The notes: generated by a model not told the origin, from the letters alone. A stretch of 64,000 nt of DNA from JAJZQZ01 sp963790415 (GCA_963790415.1 CAWBOK010000007.1:40631-104630), one strand, 5' to 3'. Shown: positions 54,134-64,000, numbered from the stretch's first letter. Numbers and translations are program-made.

Positions 54134-55432
54134 ACTCCAGGCAGTCCTTCGCGCAATCGCCCGAGAACTCCTGCGACAGGTCGGCCACCGCTTCCTCGGA
54201 TGGCTCCCTCGTCGATCTCCCACCCCAGAAGAAGTGCGCGTCGCGGAGGAGCGGGTCTGGCTGTACATCAGCCTCAGCTGGATCGATACCGGGTATCCGG
54301 CGCGCCACTTGCTTGACACGTCGCTCGGGCTGAACCTGTCGGAGAGCTGCGGATTCGATTGGGGCGTTGGTGCGTGGTCTGCCACCCTTGGCAACGCGTG
54401 CGACTTCGTCCCGTTGCCTCGCCTCTCCCGCTTCTACCATCGCCGGGGCCTCGCCCTCGCCGAGCAGGCACCGGAGCAGGGTGCGTCGCGAACGCAATAT
54501 GGGCTGACTGTCGCCCATTTCCACGCGGGACTACACGACTACGTGGCGACAGGCGACTGGGCGAGCGCCCACAGCCATCTGGGCCAGGGCCGGGACGAGA
54601 TGCTGCGCCTGGGAAGGATACGCGACTGGGGGGCGGCGACCAGCCAGTTGGCAGCAGTGCTCTTCGATCAGGGGGAGTGGACGGAGGCCCAGGCGCTTTG
54701 CCGGGAGGTAATAGCCCTCAGTGAAGAGACAGGTGACCACGTGGCCGAGGCGTGGGGCCGAACGGGTGCTGGAGCTGGGGTACTCCTCGCCCAGGGGGAG
54801 TTCGAGGACGCGGAGGCATACTTCGTTGCCGCAGCCGCCGCACTCTTCGCCGCACGGGACGTCGCCTCTGGTGCGATGGCTGGGGCGTGGATTGCCTTTT
54901 GTCGTTTGAAGCAGGGGAGGCTGGGCGAGGCGCGAGCACTACTCTCCGAGGGTATTGACCGAGTTCGAAAGAACGGCATCAGGGGGCACTTCGTGCGCCA
55001 CGTCTGGATCGCCCACGCCGCCGTCAGCCTGGCGATGGCGGAACAGGCGGATGACCCCGCGAGGACGTCAGCACTGAAGGAAGCCAAGGCCGCTGCCGAC
55101 TGCTCCTCAAGAACGGCAGGCTCAACATAGGCGCACTGGTCCCCGGCTACCGGATGCAGGGCACCTACGAGTGGCTCCGCGGCCATCCGGACAGGGCTCA
55201 GAAGTGGTGGCGCAAGAGCCTCGACCTGGCCATCAAGCTCGGTGCCCGATACGAAGGCGCCCTGACCTGCCTCGAGATCGGCCGCCGCCTGGGCGATCGG
55301 GCTGAGCTCGAACTGGCGGAGGCCGAGTTCTCCGAGATGGGGGCGGCGTTCGACTTGGCGGAAGTCCGGCGGCTGCTGGACGATGGTGGACTCGGCAAAC
55401 TTCGGGGACCTGACACTACGGAACACCCGTAG
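54134..55432 (+). pseudogene. 3' fragment of a TPR-containing ATPase/regulator, IS-truncated and frameshifted
   Basis: Reading from the right end of the IS: LQAVLRAIARELLRQVGHRF, AEERVWLYISLSWIDTGYPA, then TPR-like helices (HFHAGLHDYVATGDWASAHSH, AAVLFDQGEWTEAQALCREV, LLAQGEFEDAEAYFVAAAA). Near 55100 a one-base shift leads to LLKNGRLNIGALVPGYRMQG and ends at ATTEHP-like TTEHP. It resembles the C-terminal part of cyclase- or kinase-linked AAA/TPR regulators. The N-terminal catalytic and ATPase domains are missing. Confidence 0.65.
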
Positions 55433-55477
55433 AAGCCCTTGTCCCCGTGAATCTAGGACAGGGCGTACCGCTGGCAG

Positions 55478-55546
55478 GTGTCACACAGGTACCGGAACTG
55501 CTGTCGCACACCTGCCGGAATCGGTGTCGCATAGTTGCCGGAATCG
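55478..55546 (+). repeat. three tandem 23-bp IS-end-like units
   Basis: Units at 55478-55500, 55501-55523 and 55524-55546, each 23 bases, each of the form TGTCrCAyA, three variable bases, then CCGGAA. They are more regular than the other three sets and lie about 350 bases before the HAF gene. No spacers, so not CRISPR. Confidence 0.75.
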
Positions 55547-55900
55547 CCCCCCAAGAAGTGTTGTGCAGGTACCCCAGTTCACTCTTTGAAAGTGTGCTCC
55601 CAAGCAGGCAAGACCCGCTGTCTGTCCACTGAATACCACCCCGTGTCACCGGCGTAGGGTTGGGCATGCGGGTACAGCCAGGAGTGGGACAATCGCGGCG
55701 CTATTGGGCCGCAGCCCCCGCGTGCACGCCTACGCTCGCCCCCACGTGACACCGCCTCCCCATGGCCGTCACCCTCTCGCCGGCGTACGACCATCAAGCT
55801 GCGCGGGGTGCGCGCCGATAATGTCAGGGGTGTCGCCCACGGAAGTATTGGGCTTCCCCTGGTGGAACTCATGGCAGGCACACCGACCGAGGGAGGGGCT

Positions 55901-56944
55901 ATGACCGCGCCTGGATCCGAAGACACCGGCCGCCGCCGGACCCGCTGGTGGCTCCTCGCACTCATCGCCGTCGTGGTGCTGGTGCCGGCTGCCGTCACGA
56001 CGTACCTGGTGAACAGGGAGCCCGTCGAACCCCTCTACCTGCCGTTCGCGGTCGCGGCCGACGGGACCCGCATCGACCTGGGCACGCTGGGGGTGAGTGG
56101 GGCGAGGCCACGGACATCAACGCCGACGGGGCGGTGGTGGGGTATGACCGCGACGGCCGACGGCTTGCCCCACGCGTTCCTCTCCCGGGACGGGACGATG
56201 ATCGACCTGGGTGCCTCTCGGGGCGCCAAGGCGATCAACGACGCCGGGCAGGTCCTGATCGCCAACATGGACCCGTCCCCGGCCGGCTGGCAGCCCTCCC
56301 TGTGGACCGACGGTGCGGCGCAGGACCTGACCTCCGACCTGGGGCCCCTGTACGAGGCCAACGACCTCGACGAGCGGGGCCGGGTGGTCGGGGAGATGGT
56401 CGCCGCGCCCCGTCTCTACACCTGGCCGATCAAGGACACCGACGGCCCGCACACGGCCCCATCGGCGTCCTCTTGGAGGACGGCCGGGCGACCCTGCTCG
56501 AGACGGCCGACGCCATGTTCACGCGCGCCGTCCGCATCGACGAGGCCGGGACGGTGCTGGGCCAGGGGCGCGTGAAGGGCTCGTGGCCGAATCACATCCT
56601 CCTGTGGCAGGCAGGCAGCATCACCGACCTCGGAGAGGGCGGGGCCATCGCCATGAACGACCGCGGGCAGATCGTGCTCCAGAAGCAGGAGGACGACGAC
56701 CCGGGCAAGCGTTCGCTCTGCTACCTGTGGGAAGCTGGGCGGTTCACCCCCTTGAACGGCGCGGACGGGACCAACCTGCGGGCCTACGACATCAACGAGT
56801 CGGGCGTCGTCGTGGGCCAGGTGGACGACCGGGCGGCGGTCTGGCAGGACGGGCGCATCACCCGCCTGAACCTTCATTCGAAGAACAGCTGGGCCGTCCG
56901 CCATCAACGACGCGGGCACAATGGTGGGGGCGAGGCAGGAGTAG
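55901..56944 (+). pseudogene. HAF-repeat membrane/secreted protein with several frameshifts
   Basis: ATG 55901 after GGGAGGGG. An RRRTRWWLLALIAVVVLVPAA anchor is followed by a HAF-type beta-propeller: GTRIDLGTLG, EWGEATDINADGAVVGY (shift near 56100), ADGLPHAFLSRDGTMIDLGA (back near 56160), KAINDAGQVLIANMD, then LLEDGRATLLETADAMFT (shift near 56455), NHILLWQAGSITDLGEGGA, AYDINESGVVVGQVDDRAAVW, and a final shift near 56890 to INDAGTMVGARQE and TAG 56944. About 345 residues if joined. Four indels argue for decay more than for chance read errors, but errors cannot be excluded. Confidence 0.7.
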
Positions 56945-56988
56945 GGCCGGGGCACACCGCCACGATGTGGCCGGCAGTGTGAGAACAG

Positions 56989-57033
56989 GTGTCGCCCACC
57001 CACCGGGACACCTGCCGCCCACGCACGGAACCG
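56989..57033 (+). repeat. two tandem 23-bp IS-end-like units after the HAF gene
   Basis: GTGTCGCCCACCCACCGGGA then CTGCCGCCCACGCACGGAAC, same phase and orientation as the other sets. They lie 44 bases after the HAF stop. Confidence 0.55.
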
Positions 57034-57277
57034 CCCCAGGAAAGTGTCGCTGCCGTCCATCCGTCGAAGGTGACGTCGATGAGCTTGGGCAAGAAGGAGA
57101 ACTGTCGCGGACGCATGGCTTCCAGCACGGCGGTGGCGGCAGCGTCTCGGCGACAGGCTGACCCGCCAACGCGACAACGTTCTCGTGTCGATCGCAATCC
57201 GTAGATCAATGGACTCCTCGTGTTAATCCGATCGCAGTCCTTGTACGATGGAGCCCCGGGATAGATGAGGAGGAGCG

Positions 57278-57771
57278 ATGAAGCCGAGTATCGAATGCAT
57301 CCGTTGTAGACGGGAACTCGGCACGATCGAGAGCGCAGAGGGATGGAACGTCATCGTCGGGCAGGGTCGCCCGGTGGGCTACGCGTGCCCTGGCTGCCAG
57401 ACGCCCGAAGAGAGCGCCGAAGCCGTCATTCACGAGTCCACCCTGGACCACGGCGTAGACGACCGAGACCGGATGGTCACCCACACCACAGCGGACGACT
57501 CGTGTATCGTGTGCGGCCGGAGCACGACACAGGCTTAGGCTTCGTAGGCGAGGCCGAGTGGGTCGTGGCCGGACTCATCAAGCTTGGGGTATGCGAAGAG
57601 CGAGCGCTCACCCTGGTACCGCAGATGATGGGCAATCCGCCAAGGACGATGCCGGACGGCGAGGTCTCACTCGCCTTTCGGGTCTGCGCCGACTGCGCGG
57701 GCAAGGTGGACTTGGTAGTCGGTCCCCTCTCCTCGACTGACAGCTTCCCAGGATATCAGCAGAAGAGCTGA
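57278..57771 (+). CDS. zinc-ribbon-like protein, probably one gene with a frameshift near 57535
   Basis: ATG 57278 after GAGGAGGAG. The first frame (86 residues) has CIRC, CPGC and CIVC pairs and stops at TAG 57536. A second frame takes over at the same point: LGFVGEAEWVVAGLIKLGVC, ALTLVPQMMGNPPRTMPDGE, VCADCAGKVDL, to TGA 57771. One extra T in the GCTTAG stretch would join them as STTQALGFVGEAEW. The CIVC and CADC pairs could then form a second zinc site. Function unknown; the short first frame alone is also possible. Confidence 0.5.
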
Positions 57772-58263
57772 GACGCGCTTTGAGCCCCGGTGTCGCATCG
57801 CGGGCACGCAGGCGAGGGCCACCTGCGGGCCGAGCTCGACGCTACCGAGGGGGGCGCAGGTGGTCGGGTTCCTTTCCCTGCCGACCGTCCGGACCGTCTC
57901 CTCACCGAGATCCCCACAAGCGGGCAGGTCTACCCGGGCCTGCCTCGAGCGGTCAGGAACCCGCGGGACGGGGCTCCTCATTACAGCGTATCAAGCGCCC
58001 CGAGCGATTCCCGGGCCGTCGCAATCGACTCCTTGACCACGGCGCCAAGTCTCGCGATCTGCGCGACGTATTCGGCTTTCTGCCGGTTACGAACGTCACC
58101 GGTTACACGAACTCCGCCCCGACGTTCATACGCTGACGGGCCCTGGCATCAGCGCCCTTGAGCCACCACTCTCGTATCAGTCTTGTGCGCCTTGCTCGAA
58201 CGTCGCTCGGATCCCGAGATGTCAGTGCCAGCGCGAATAGCTCTCGGCTGCCATCTTCGGGGT
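57772..58263. other. gene-poor region with a short coding remnant
   Basis: Mostly without a supported gene. It contains the short fragment at 57981-58140. Confidence 0.35.
57981..58140 (-). pseudogene. C-terminal coding remnant
   Basis: On the minus strand a frame ends RNRQKAEYVAQIARLGAVVK, ESIATARESLGALDTL, TAA at 57981. The amphipathic helical sequence and clean end look like a real C-terminus, but the frame is closed just upstream and there is no start. Family not recognised. Confidence 0.25.
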
Positions 58264-58560
58264 CTACAGCACTTCAAGTCCGAAACGGACTTCGGCCCCG
58301 AAACACTGCTGGATCCGGTCAAACGTCTCCGGCAGCATCGCTCGGCAGGATCGTGGCAGCCGGCGTCTGTATGCGAGACGGGACGCGGCGACCTCGCGGG
58401 CGGCGGCCACCAGGTCCGGCCGGGAGACGGTCCCGAACTCCGGCCCCACGAAGATGGCGGTGCGCTTCTCGACGCCCGCCGCATCGCCGTCCTCCACATT
58501 CCACATCTGCACGAAGTCCCGCTCGTCCCCGCCGTCCCCGGCCGACCGCGCCAGGCTACC
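58264..58560 (-). pseudogene. coding remnant, possibly of a DNA-methylase-linked protein
   Basis: The frame contains DFVQMWNVEDGDAAGVEKRT, AIFVGPEFGTVSRPDLVAAA, then loses its character and ends at 58264. The FVGPEFGTVSRPDLVAAARE segment recalls site-specific adenine DNA methyltransferases, from memory and not certain. No start codon in the right place. Confidence 0.3.
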
Positions 58561-58684
58561 GCATGGCTACCATGCGAAGGGATTTCGGCCGCGAGAGGAA
58601 GCGCCGTCGCCACGGCTCGCGGTCCTCATGCACAAAGGGCTGCCGAGCATCGGATGGGCAGGGCGTCGCTGGTGCAGGCCACCG

Positions 58685-58745
58685 GACGTCACCATTATTA
58701 TAATAAACAGAAGATAACGTCTGAGTCTTTTACCTAAATTAAGTG
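58685..58745. other. abrupt composition change, probable contig join
   Basis: High-GC sequence up to about 58,690 (GGCCACCGGACGTCACC) changes to AT-rich sequence (ATTATTATAATAAACAG) and stays that way to the end. Codon use, gene content and gene families on the right are those of Bacteroidota. No IS, att site or repeat marks the boundary. Confidence 0.75.
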
Positions 58746-58793
58746 GCATTTCGGGGGTATATGGTCCGCTAATATATACAAATAAATCTTCAG

Positions 58794-58817
58794 CGTCATC
58801 TCTTTTTTTAGATGACG
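58794..58817 (-). terminator. possible terminator of the sensor kinase gene
   Basis: CGTCATCT and AGATGACG form an 8-bp stem around an 8-base loop, 15 bases after the kinase stop. On the minus strand a T-rich stretch (GATTTATTTG) follows a few bases later. Confidence 0.5.
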
Positions 58818-58831
58818 GGGCGCTCCCGCCC

Positions 58832-61800
58832 TCATATAGCATAGAGCAGTGGCAGTTCAACGATGAATGCAGTACCCTTTTCATTCTCTGTTTCAAACCA
58901 GACAGTACCCCCTGCCGTCTCCACGTAACGCTTGACAATCGAGAGCCCCAGCCCCATCCCTGACGACTTTGTCGTGAAATTTGGAGTGAACATTCTGGGC
59001 CTTAGCTCCTCCGGAATGCCTGTTCCGTTGTCTATAAACCTTACCTGTACCTTGTTTCCGGTTACTGAGATAACGATATCTATCATGCCGTTATTGTCAG
59101 AAGGGATGGCCTGCAGTGCATTTTTCAGGAGATTGGAGAAAATCCCGTTCAGATGCTCCCTGTCGGCCATGACAACCGCTTTCTTCAGGCTGCCCTTATT
59201 CAGCGTGATGGTGGCGTTGCTGACATTGCCGAACATTCCGAGGGTTGTCTTCAGCTGCGCAATGAGATCCACCTCTGCCGGCTGCGCCGCCGGAAGACGT
59301 GCAAAAAAGGAGAAGGCCGTGGCTATATTCGACAGGTTATCAATGTATTCGATCTGGTGATCGGTGAAGCTCCTTAGCTTCTCGTCAAAATCGGGTACTT
59401 TGTCGTTCCACCATTTGTAGAGCTGCTGCACATTCAGCTTCATGGGTGTCAGCGGGTTCTTGATCTCATGCGCTATCTGCCGCGCCATCTCGCGCCATGC
59501 CATCTCACGCTCGGTGCGTGCCAGCTTTGAGGCGCTCTCCCCAAGCTCATCGGTCATACGGTTGTACTGCCTCACCAGCTCTCCCACCTCGTCGTGACCG
59601 CTGTACCGGATGTGCTCATTCGTTTTTCCGTATTCCACTGACGCCATGGCCTGCTGCAGCATGTAAAGAGGCGAGGTAATCCTTCTGCTGAGGAAGACCG
59701 CTACCCACATCATAAGCAACAGGAAGATCAGGGTGAAATTGATAAGCGTCACCACCAGGTTCGACACCTCCCCTGCAAGCAGGTTCTGCATATCAAAATA
59801 GGGCACGTTAAGATATGCCAGCAGCTTGTTGTCACTGTTGTAAAACGGGAGGTATACCGAGAGATATTTCATGCCTCCTATTGCCTCCTCCCCTATGTAC
59901 TCTTCCTTGCCCGGCTCCGTCAGAACGCCATAGGCAACGGGGTCGATCATGCTCCCCTCAAGCTTGCGGGAGAAGACCTCGGGACGGGAAGTGGCAAGCA
60001 GCTTCCCGGATGGAGAATAGAGGTTGATGTCAGTGAAGAAGACATTTGAAAATTTGACCAGCAAATGGTTTAGTGTGGGATAGTCCTCCGTCTGCCAGCC
60101 CACCTCCAGGGTCTGTTCGGAGGAGAGCTTATGCTCAAGCTCAATCGAAAGGGAGGTGGCCTTTTCTCTCAGCACCCTGGTGTGATTGTCTCTGAACTGC
60201 CTGGTGGTCAGCATTATGGCTCCGGCAATGATGATGATGAACACAACGGTCAGCACCGCCGAGAAGGAGAGCTGCAGCCTGCTCCTGAAGGTGTCGAACC
60301 TGAGAAGCGTATGCGGCTCTTCTGTATAAACGATGAGCACGGTGAAGGCAAAAGCCAGGATCACAATAAAGAGGTAGGCGAATGTTATGATACGGTCAAC
60401 AGGAGTGACAGCGGCGGCTGTCAGGACCAGGGTCATATCCCCGCGGCTGTAGCGGAGATGCCTGTAATTCCCTTTTGTCTCATACCTGTAATCACCGTTT
60501 GCGGAGAGGTCCGGATCAATGGTACTGTCATATGGGTACTCGCCTGAACGGAGCACCAGCGTGCTGTCTGAGTATTTTGCGTAGGAGATGTCCTTCAGCC
60601 TGGGAACCCTGTGGTGCGAGCCGTCAAGCAAAAGCTCCGGATATCCCGCGAGATAGGTTTCAATGTGACTTACAAGCTCTATGAACAGTCCGTTGGATAG
60701 CGACGGCGAGATTTGATACAGCAGCCTGGAGAAATACCATGCCCGGCCTGTCTGGTTCTGCATGAACCATACGCCCGTTCCGGTAATGGGATCGCCCTCC
60801 CTTTTTATCCTCTCATCAAACCAGGCATAACAGTTGTCGGCTATTTCACCCTGGGCATCGAGATCAAGGGGTGAGTCACTGCGGCAGATGACAATGTAAA
60901 GGTCGTAGTTCTCCCAGTAGCCGTTGAAGTAGGCATCCTCAAGATACCTGTAAACGGTGTTGATGTCGTCGGCAGTTACCCTCTCACGTTTCATCATCCG
61001 TGCCAATATGGTGTCATTCTGCAGATCAGGCCACATGTCAATAAGCATGCCCTCAGCAACCATGTCATTGTCGTTGGCAAGCGAGATGGCCATCACCTCC
61101 ATATTCCTGTCTTCCTTGATGTCTGAATCTCTCAGAATCAGGAATGTAGAGAAGAGTGCTGTCAGGATGGAGAAGGCTACAAGCAGGGAAGGGACGGAGT
61201 AAGCTTTTCTCTGCCACAACAGGACAGTGCCGGCGAGCAACAGAATGTAGAGAATCCCCAAGTAGCTGCATTGTGTAAGGGTGAGGCAGGCAAGTGGGAG
61301 CACCACTGCAGCAGCACCAGTGATTATCAAAGCAGTTTTCAGCGGCCTCTCCTTCAGCATCATGAAGGCCCTCATAAAAAGTATCACCGGTGCCGACAGT
61401 ATCAGCAACACGGAGATAAAACCTGCCACACTCATAAAGCTGACGTCAAGTATCCTGTAGGCACGGAAGCTGACGGCCGAGTCAAGAACCAGGTCACGGA
61501 AGAGAGCCTCGCCTGCCATGAAGGCAACAAAGCCCGTGGCCAGCATTGCCCCGGCGGCAACCAGCTGCCGTTTCTGCCCGCCGCGTGCAGGCAGGCTGAA
61601 CTCATCACTCCGGAAGATAATCTTCAGCCCGCTGGCGATAAAGAGACCCAGCAGCAAAACATGTCCCACCGATGGCAGCAGTGGACCCGACGACCAGTGG
61701 AAGGGAGAGAAGAGATCGGTGGAGCTCACCGAAGGGGGCATTCCGGTCAACAGGAGAATAAGATAAATCAGCAACAGCAGTGCCAATGCCACAGGAGCAG

Positions 61801-62531
61801 CAAAGCCCTTCCCGGCTCCGCGAAACAGACGGTCCGCCAAAAGGACAACCAGCCTCACCATGAAAAACAATACGACCAGCCAGAGAAAAACGGGAATGAC
61901 GATGAAGACGGTATTGGGTTTCTTCTGCGGAAAGAGCAGTCCGAAATGAAATCATCTCGGAACCCATTATGTAAAAAGGGGTTGCACTCTCATCAAAGGT
62001 GATCCCGGTTGACCTCGGCAGCCAGAACCACTCCGGGAAACCGGAACGGAGAAGATCGTTCGTTATGGGATACTGCCTGTAGACCTTTATTAGCGCCAGA
62101 GCCTGAAAATCAGAGAAGGTCCTGTGTACCGGGATAAACCACTTGTTGCTGAAAAATACCGGCTTATGCTCACTGAAATGCTCCTCATAGACGGTAGGGA
62201 AGGCTATTGAGTTATCCGACCAGTACGCTATGCGGCCCTTCTGGTAAACCAGGAGAATGATGCCTGCCTCTCCCGCCTCTCTGCCGGTGCTGTTGTGAAA
62301 CATCACTGAGATATCTCCGCTGCCGGCAACACTGTCTTCAATCGTCTTCAGCAGCTCTTCAGCCTGCCTCTCCATATCAGACAGCTGTCTGTCAAGGTGC
62401 GAGGCGCGTACCTTCCATTCAAGGTCACTGAAATAAACCCTGTCGGCTACGACGGCCAGGGCAGCTGCGATGAGCAGGGCCACAAAAACCGTCCTGATAT
62501 CATACATTCTCCCGGGCATCTGGTTATTCAT
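58832..62531 (-). CDS. NtrY-like membrane sensor histidine kinase (frameshifted near 61945)
   Basis: ATG 62531 starts MNNQMPGRMYDIRTVFVALL, a first helix followed by an outside domain to IMGSEMISF. One base must then be skipped to continue with GLLFPQKKPNTVFIVIPVFL and the remaining 1,012-plus residues. These hold a block of about six helices, a second extracytoplasmic domain, a helix leading to HAMP (SRRITSPLYMLQQAMASV), HisKA with AHEIKNPLTPMKL, and an ATPase domain with NLLKNALQAI, DNGTGIPEEL and SSGMGLGLSIVKR. About 1,230 residues if joined. It phosphorylates an unknown response regulator. It follows rlmH by 14 bp on the same strand. Confidence 0.85.
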
Positions 62532-62545
62532 GATGATAAGTCACG

Positions 62546-63019
62546 TCATTCATGATGATAAGGGTCGCCGGCATTCACCGACAGTATCCTGTAAAGTTGT
62601 TCAACGAACAATAATCGTACCACCTGGTGCGAGAAGGTGAGCCTCGAGAGCGAGATGACATGGTTTGCCCTGGCTGTAACCGTCGGGTCAAACCCCCACG
62701 GCCCCCCGATGATAAAAACAATCCTCCTGGCGGGCAGCATCATCGCGCTGCGGAGCCAGGCCGCCATCTCAAGCGTTGAATAACCCTTGCCGTTTTCATC
62801 GAGCAGCACCGCATGATCATCACTCTTCAGGTACGAGAGTATCTTCTCCGCCTCCTTCTCCTTCACCCGTTCGGAAGAGCTGTTGCCGGTCTTCTTCACA
62901 TCAGGGAGAGTGACGATCTCAAAGCGGCTGTACCTGGAAATCCTCTTTCCATATTCCGCCACGCCATCCCTTATCCATGCCTGATTGGTCTTACCGGTCA
63001 TCAGGAATACCAGCTTCAT
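62546..63019 (-). CDS. rlmH: 23S rRNA (pseudouridine1915-N3)-methyltransferase RlmH
   Basis: 157 residues, full length. SPOUT-family signatures: VLLDENGKGYSTLEMAAWL, IVFIIGGPWGFDPTV (SAM-binding knot) and the C-terminal LSRLTFSHQVVRLLFVEQLYR followed by ILSVNAGDPYHHE. RlmH methylates pseudouridine 1915 in helix 69 of 23S rRNA. The GDPYHHE ending and AT-rich surroundings fit Bacteroidota. Confidence 0.95.
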   Translation of the reverse strand: MKLVFLMTGKTNQAWIRDGVAEYGKRISRYSRFEIVTLPDVKKTGNSSSERVKEKEAEKILSYLKSDDHAVLLDENGKGYSTLEMAAWLRSAMMLPARRIVFIIGGPWGFDPTVTARANHVISLSRLTFSHQVVRLLFVEQLYRILSVNAGDPYHHE

Positions 63020-63124
63020 CAGTCAAGCTCATTTGTTGAGTCAGGCAAATATAACGAATCGGCCCTTATAAACCGGCAAATCAGGCCGGTAAATCAAATT
63101 GGTGCGGTTTTTGATAATATTGGT

Positions 63125-63132
63125 TAAATTTG
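63125..63132 (+). promoter_or_regulatory. possible Bacteroidota -7 element TAAATTTG
   Basis: Matches the TAnnTTTG element used by the Bacteroidota primary sigma factor, 131 bases before the DUF4783-type gene start. The -33 TTTG is not at ideal distance (nearest TTTG is at 63110). Confidence 0.3.
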
Positions 63133-63262
63133 CTTTGTCCTTAAATGATTTGAACCAAAGAACTATAATGTAACTTGCATGAGCAATAACTCACATAAGG
63201 ACATGAATATTAAATGTCATACAAGTTCCATTCGACCGATGAAAAATATAATATATATACGA

Positions 63263-63664
63263 ATGAAAAAGAAACTGATAGTCGCGGCCGGGGTGTTCCT
63301 GATGATGGTCTCGCTTGTCGCGGCCCAGGAACAAACAGGGATACCCGCAGGTATCTCCACCGCCTTTCGCACAGGCAGTGCCGCAGGACTCTCGGCATAC
63401 CTCAACAGCACCGTTGAACTGGTGCTGCCTGACAGGGAGGACTTCTACAGCAAGAGCGTCGCCGAAACCATCCTCAAGGATTTCTTCACCAGGAACCGCT
63501 CGCGCGAATTCGTGATAAGACACCAGGGTGCAAGAAAAGATGCCCGGTATGCGATTGCCAATCTTGAAACCGACAAGGGTCGCTTCCGCGTTTACTTCCT
63601 GCTTAAAACGGTCGACGGCAACCAACTGATACACCAGATACGGATCGAACCCGATAATGAGTGA
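63263..63664 (+). CDS. DUF4783-type secreted protein
   Basis: 133 residues from the internal ATG 63263, which begins a clean signal peptide (MKKKLIVAAGVFLMMVSLVAAQ). The mature part GISTAFRTGSAAGLSAYLNS, VELVLPDREDFYSKSVAETI, LKDFFTRNRSREFVIRHQGA and a closing VDGNQLIHQIRIE fit the NTF2-like DUF4783 family of Bacteroidota, of unknown role. Its stop overlaps the nadC start by 8 bp, and this gene pair next to rlmH is conserved in that phylum. Confidence 0.82.
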   Translation: MKKKLIVAAGVFLMMVSLVAAQEQTGIPAGISTAFRTGSAAGLSAYLNSTVELVLPDREDFYSKSVAETILKDFFTRNRSREFVIRHQGARKDARYAIANLETDKGRFRVYFLLKTVDGNQLIHQIRIEPDNE

Positions 63665-64000
63665 CTCTGACCTCCGTTCATTTATCCTGAATGCCCTCGT
63701 GGAAGATACCGGCGGGGGCGACCACAGCTCCCTCGCCTCTGTGCCTGCCTCAGCCACCGGCAGGGCCAGGCTGCTGATCAAGGAGGAGGGTATCATATCA
63801 GGATTGCACGTTGCCCGTGAGGTGTTTCTCATTACCGATCCTTCCCTTGAAATAAAAATACTGCTTGATGACGGGCAGAGAGTGAGCTACGGCGACATAG
63901 CCCTTACGGTGGAGGGCAGCGTGCATGCAATACTTCGTGCCGAACGGCTGGTGCTCAATATCTTGCAGAGCAATACGCTGAACGAGGTGACACATAACAC
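63657..64000 (+). CDS. nadC: nicotinate-nucleotide pyrophosphorylase (carboxylating), N-terminal part
   Basis: 114 codons to the window edge. FILNALVEDTGGGDHSSLAS is the NadC N-terminal signature (EDxxxGDxT), followed by GRARLLIKEEGIISGLHVAREVF and LRAERLVLNILQSNTLNEV, the RxxLN(x)LQ..S segment. NadC converts quinolinate and PRPP to nicotinate mononucleotide in NAD synthesis. Cut by the window end. Confidence 0.93.
   Translation, partial: MSDSDLRSFILNALVEDTGGGDHSSLASVPASATGRARLLIKEEGIISGLHVAREVFLITDPSLEIKILLDDGQRVSYGDIALTVEGSVHAILRAERLVLNILQSNTLNEVTHN

Noticed and set aside
55478..55546. Possible CRISPR array
   Set aside because: The 23-base units are directly adjacent with no spacers, only three in number, and there are no cas genes.
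58183..58737. 184-codon plus frame crossing the composition change
   Set aside because: No domain, and it spans the probable contig join.

Overview
The window has two unlike parts. Bases 1 to about 58,690 are high-GC and carry GTG/TTG starts, GTGA/ATGA overlaps between neighbouring genes, Thr/Ser-rich lipoprotein linkers, S-layer-homology proteins, a multihaem cytochrome and Asp-box propeller proteins. This suggests a deep-branching, probably anaerobic actinobacterial-type organism, but I cannot name the taxon. From about 58,700 to the end the DNA is clearly richer in A+T and carries rlmH, a DUF4783-type secreted protein, nadC and a large NtrY-like sensor kinase, which is a typical Bacteroidota neighbourhood. 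The join is most simply a chimeric contig.

Layout of the high-GC part. 1-4.5 kb: a MacB-type permease end, a PaaK-like adenylating enzyme with a leaderless-looking promoter, an aromatic amino acid permease and a 56-residue membrane protein. 4.6-8.9 kb: translationally coupled GH63 and GH13 glycosidases. 9.3-12.3 kb: an ECF sigma factor coupled to a membrane-anchored Asp-box propeller, then an eroded PQQ-type propeller. 13.0-19.3 kb: a small SLH protein and a five-gene ole cluster (two OleA-like thiolases, OleB, OleC, OleD) for head-to-head fatty acid condensation to beta-lactone or olefin. 19.4-24.6 kb: a divergent livKGFHM-type transporter whose promoter region holds a 13-bp perfect inverted repeat around a -10 box. 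24.6-27.3 kb: an unknown gene and a ThDP enzyme. 27.4-33.2 kb: an oppABCDF-type peptide transporter. 33.4-35.5 kb: SLH, CHRD and broken cupin genes. 35.6-39.0 kb: a vWA/PP2C/kinase triad. 39.1-39.7 kb: a Phd/ParE-type toxin-antitoxin pair. 39.9-44.4 kb: a seven-haem cytochrome, an M28 peptidase with a stop in its signal peptide, and a Ycf48-like lipoprotein. 45-49 kb: a 1,035-residue winged-helix/ATPase/TPR regulator and a small secreted protein.

49-58.6 kb is a decayed accessory zone. It has two HAF-repeat genes, each flanked by tandem 23-bp units that resemble IS ends, a C_GCAxxG protein, a GMC oxidoreductase, a complete IS3-family element inserted between two truncated genes, and further gene fragments.

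Two full 164-bp copies and one partial copy of a MITE-like repeat (GGCTGTTGAAAA-type ends) lie between genes. Single-base frameshifts are frequent (oleC, the second oleA, the HAF gene, the TPR gene, the sensor kinase), so real pseudogenes and uncorrected sequencing indels cannot be fully separated here. No tRNA, rRNA or CRISPR array was seen.
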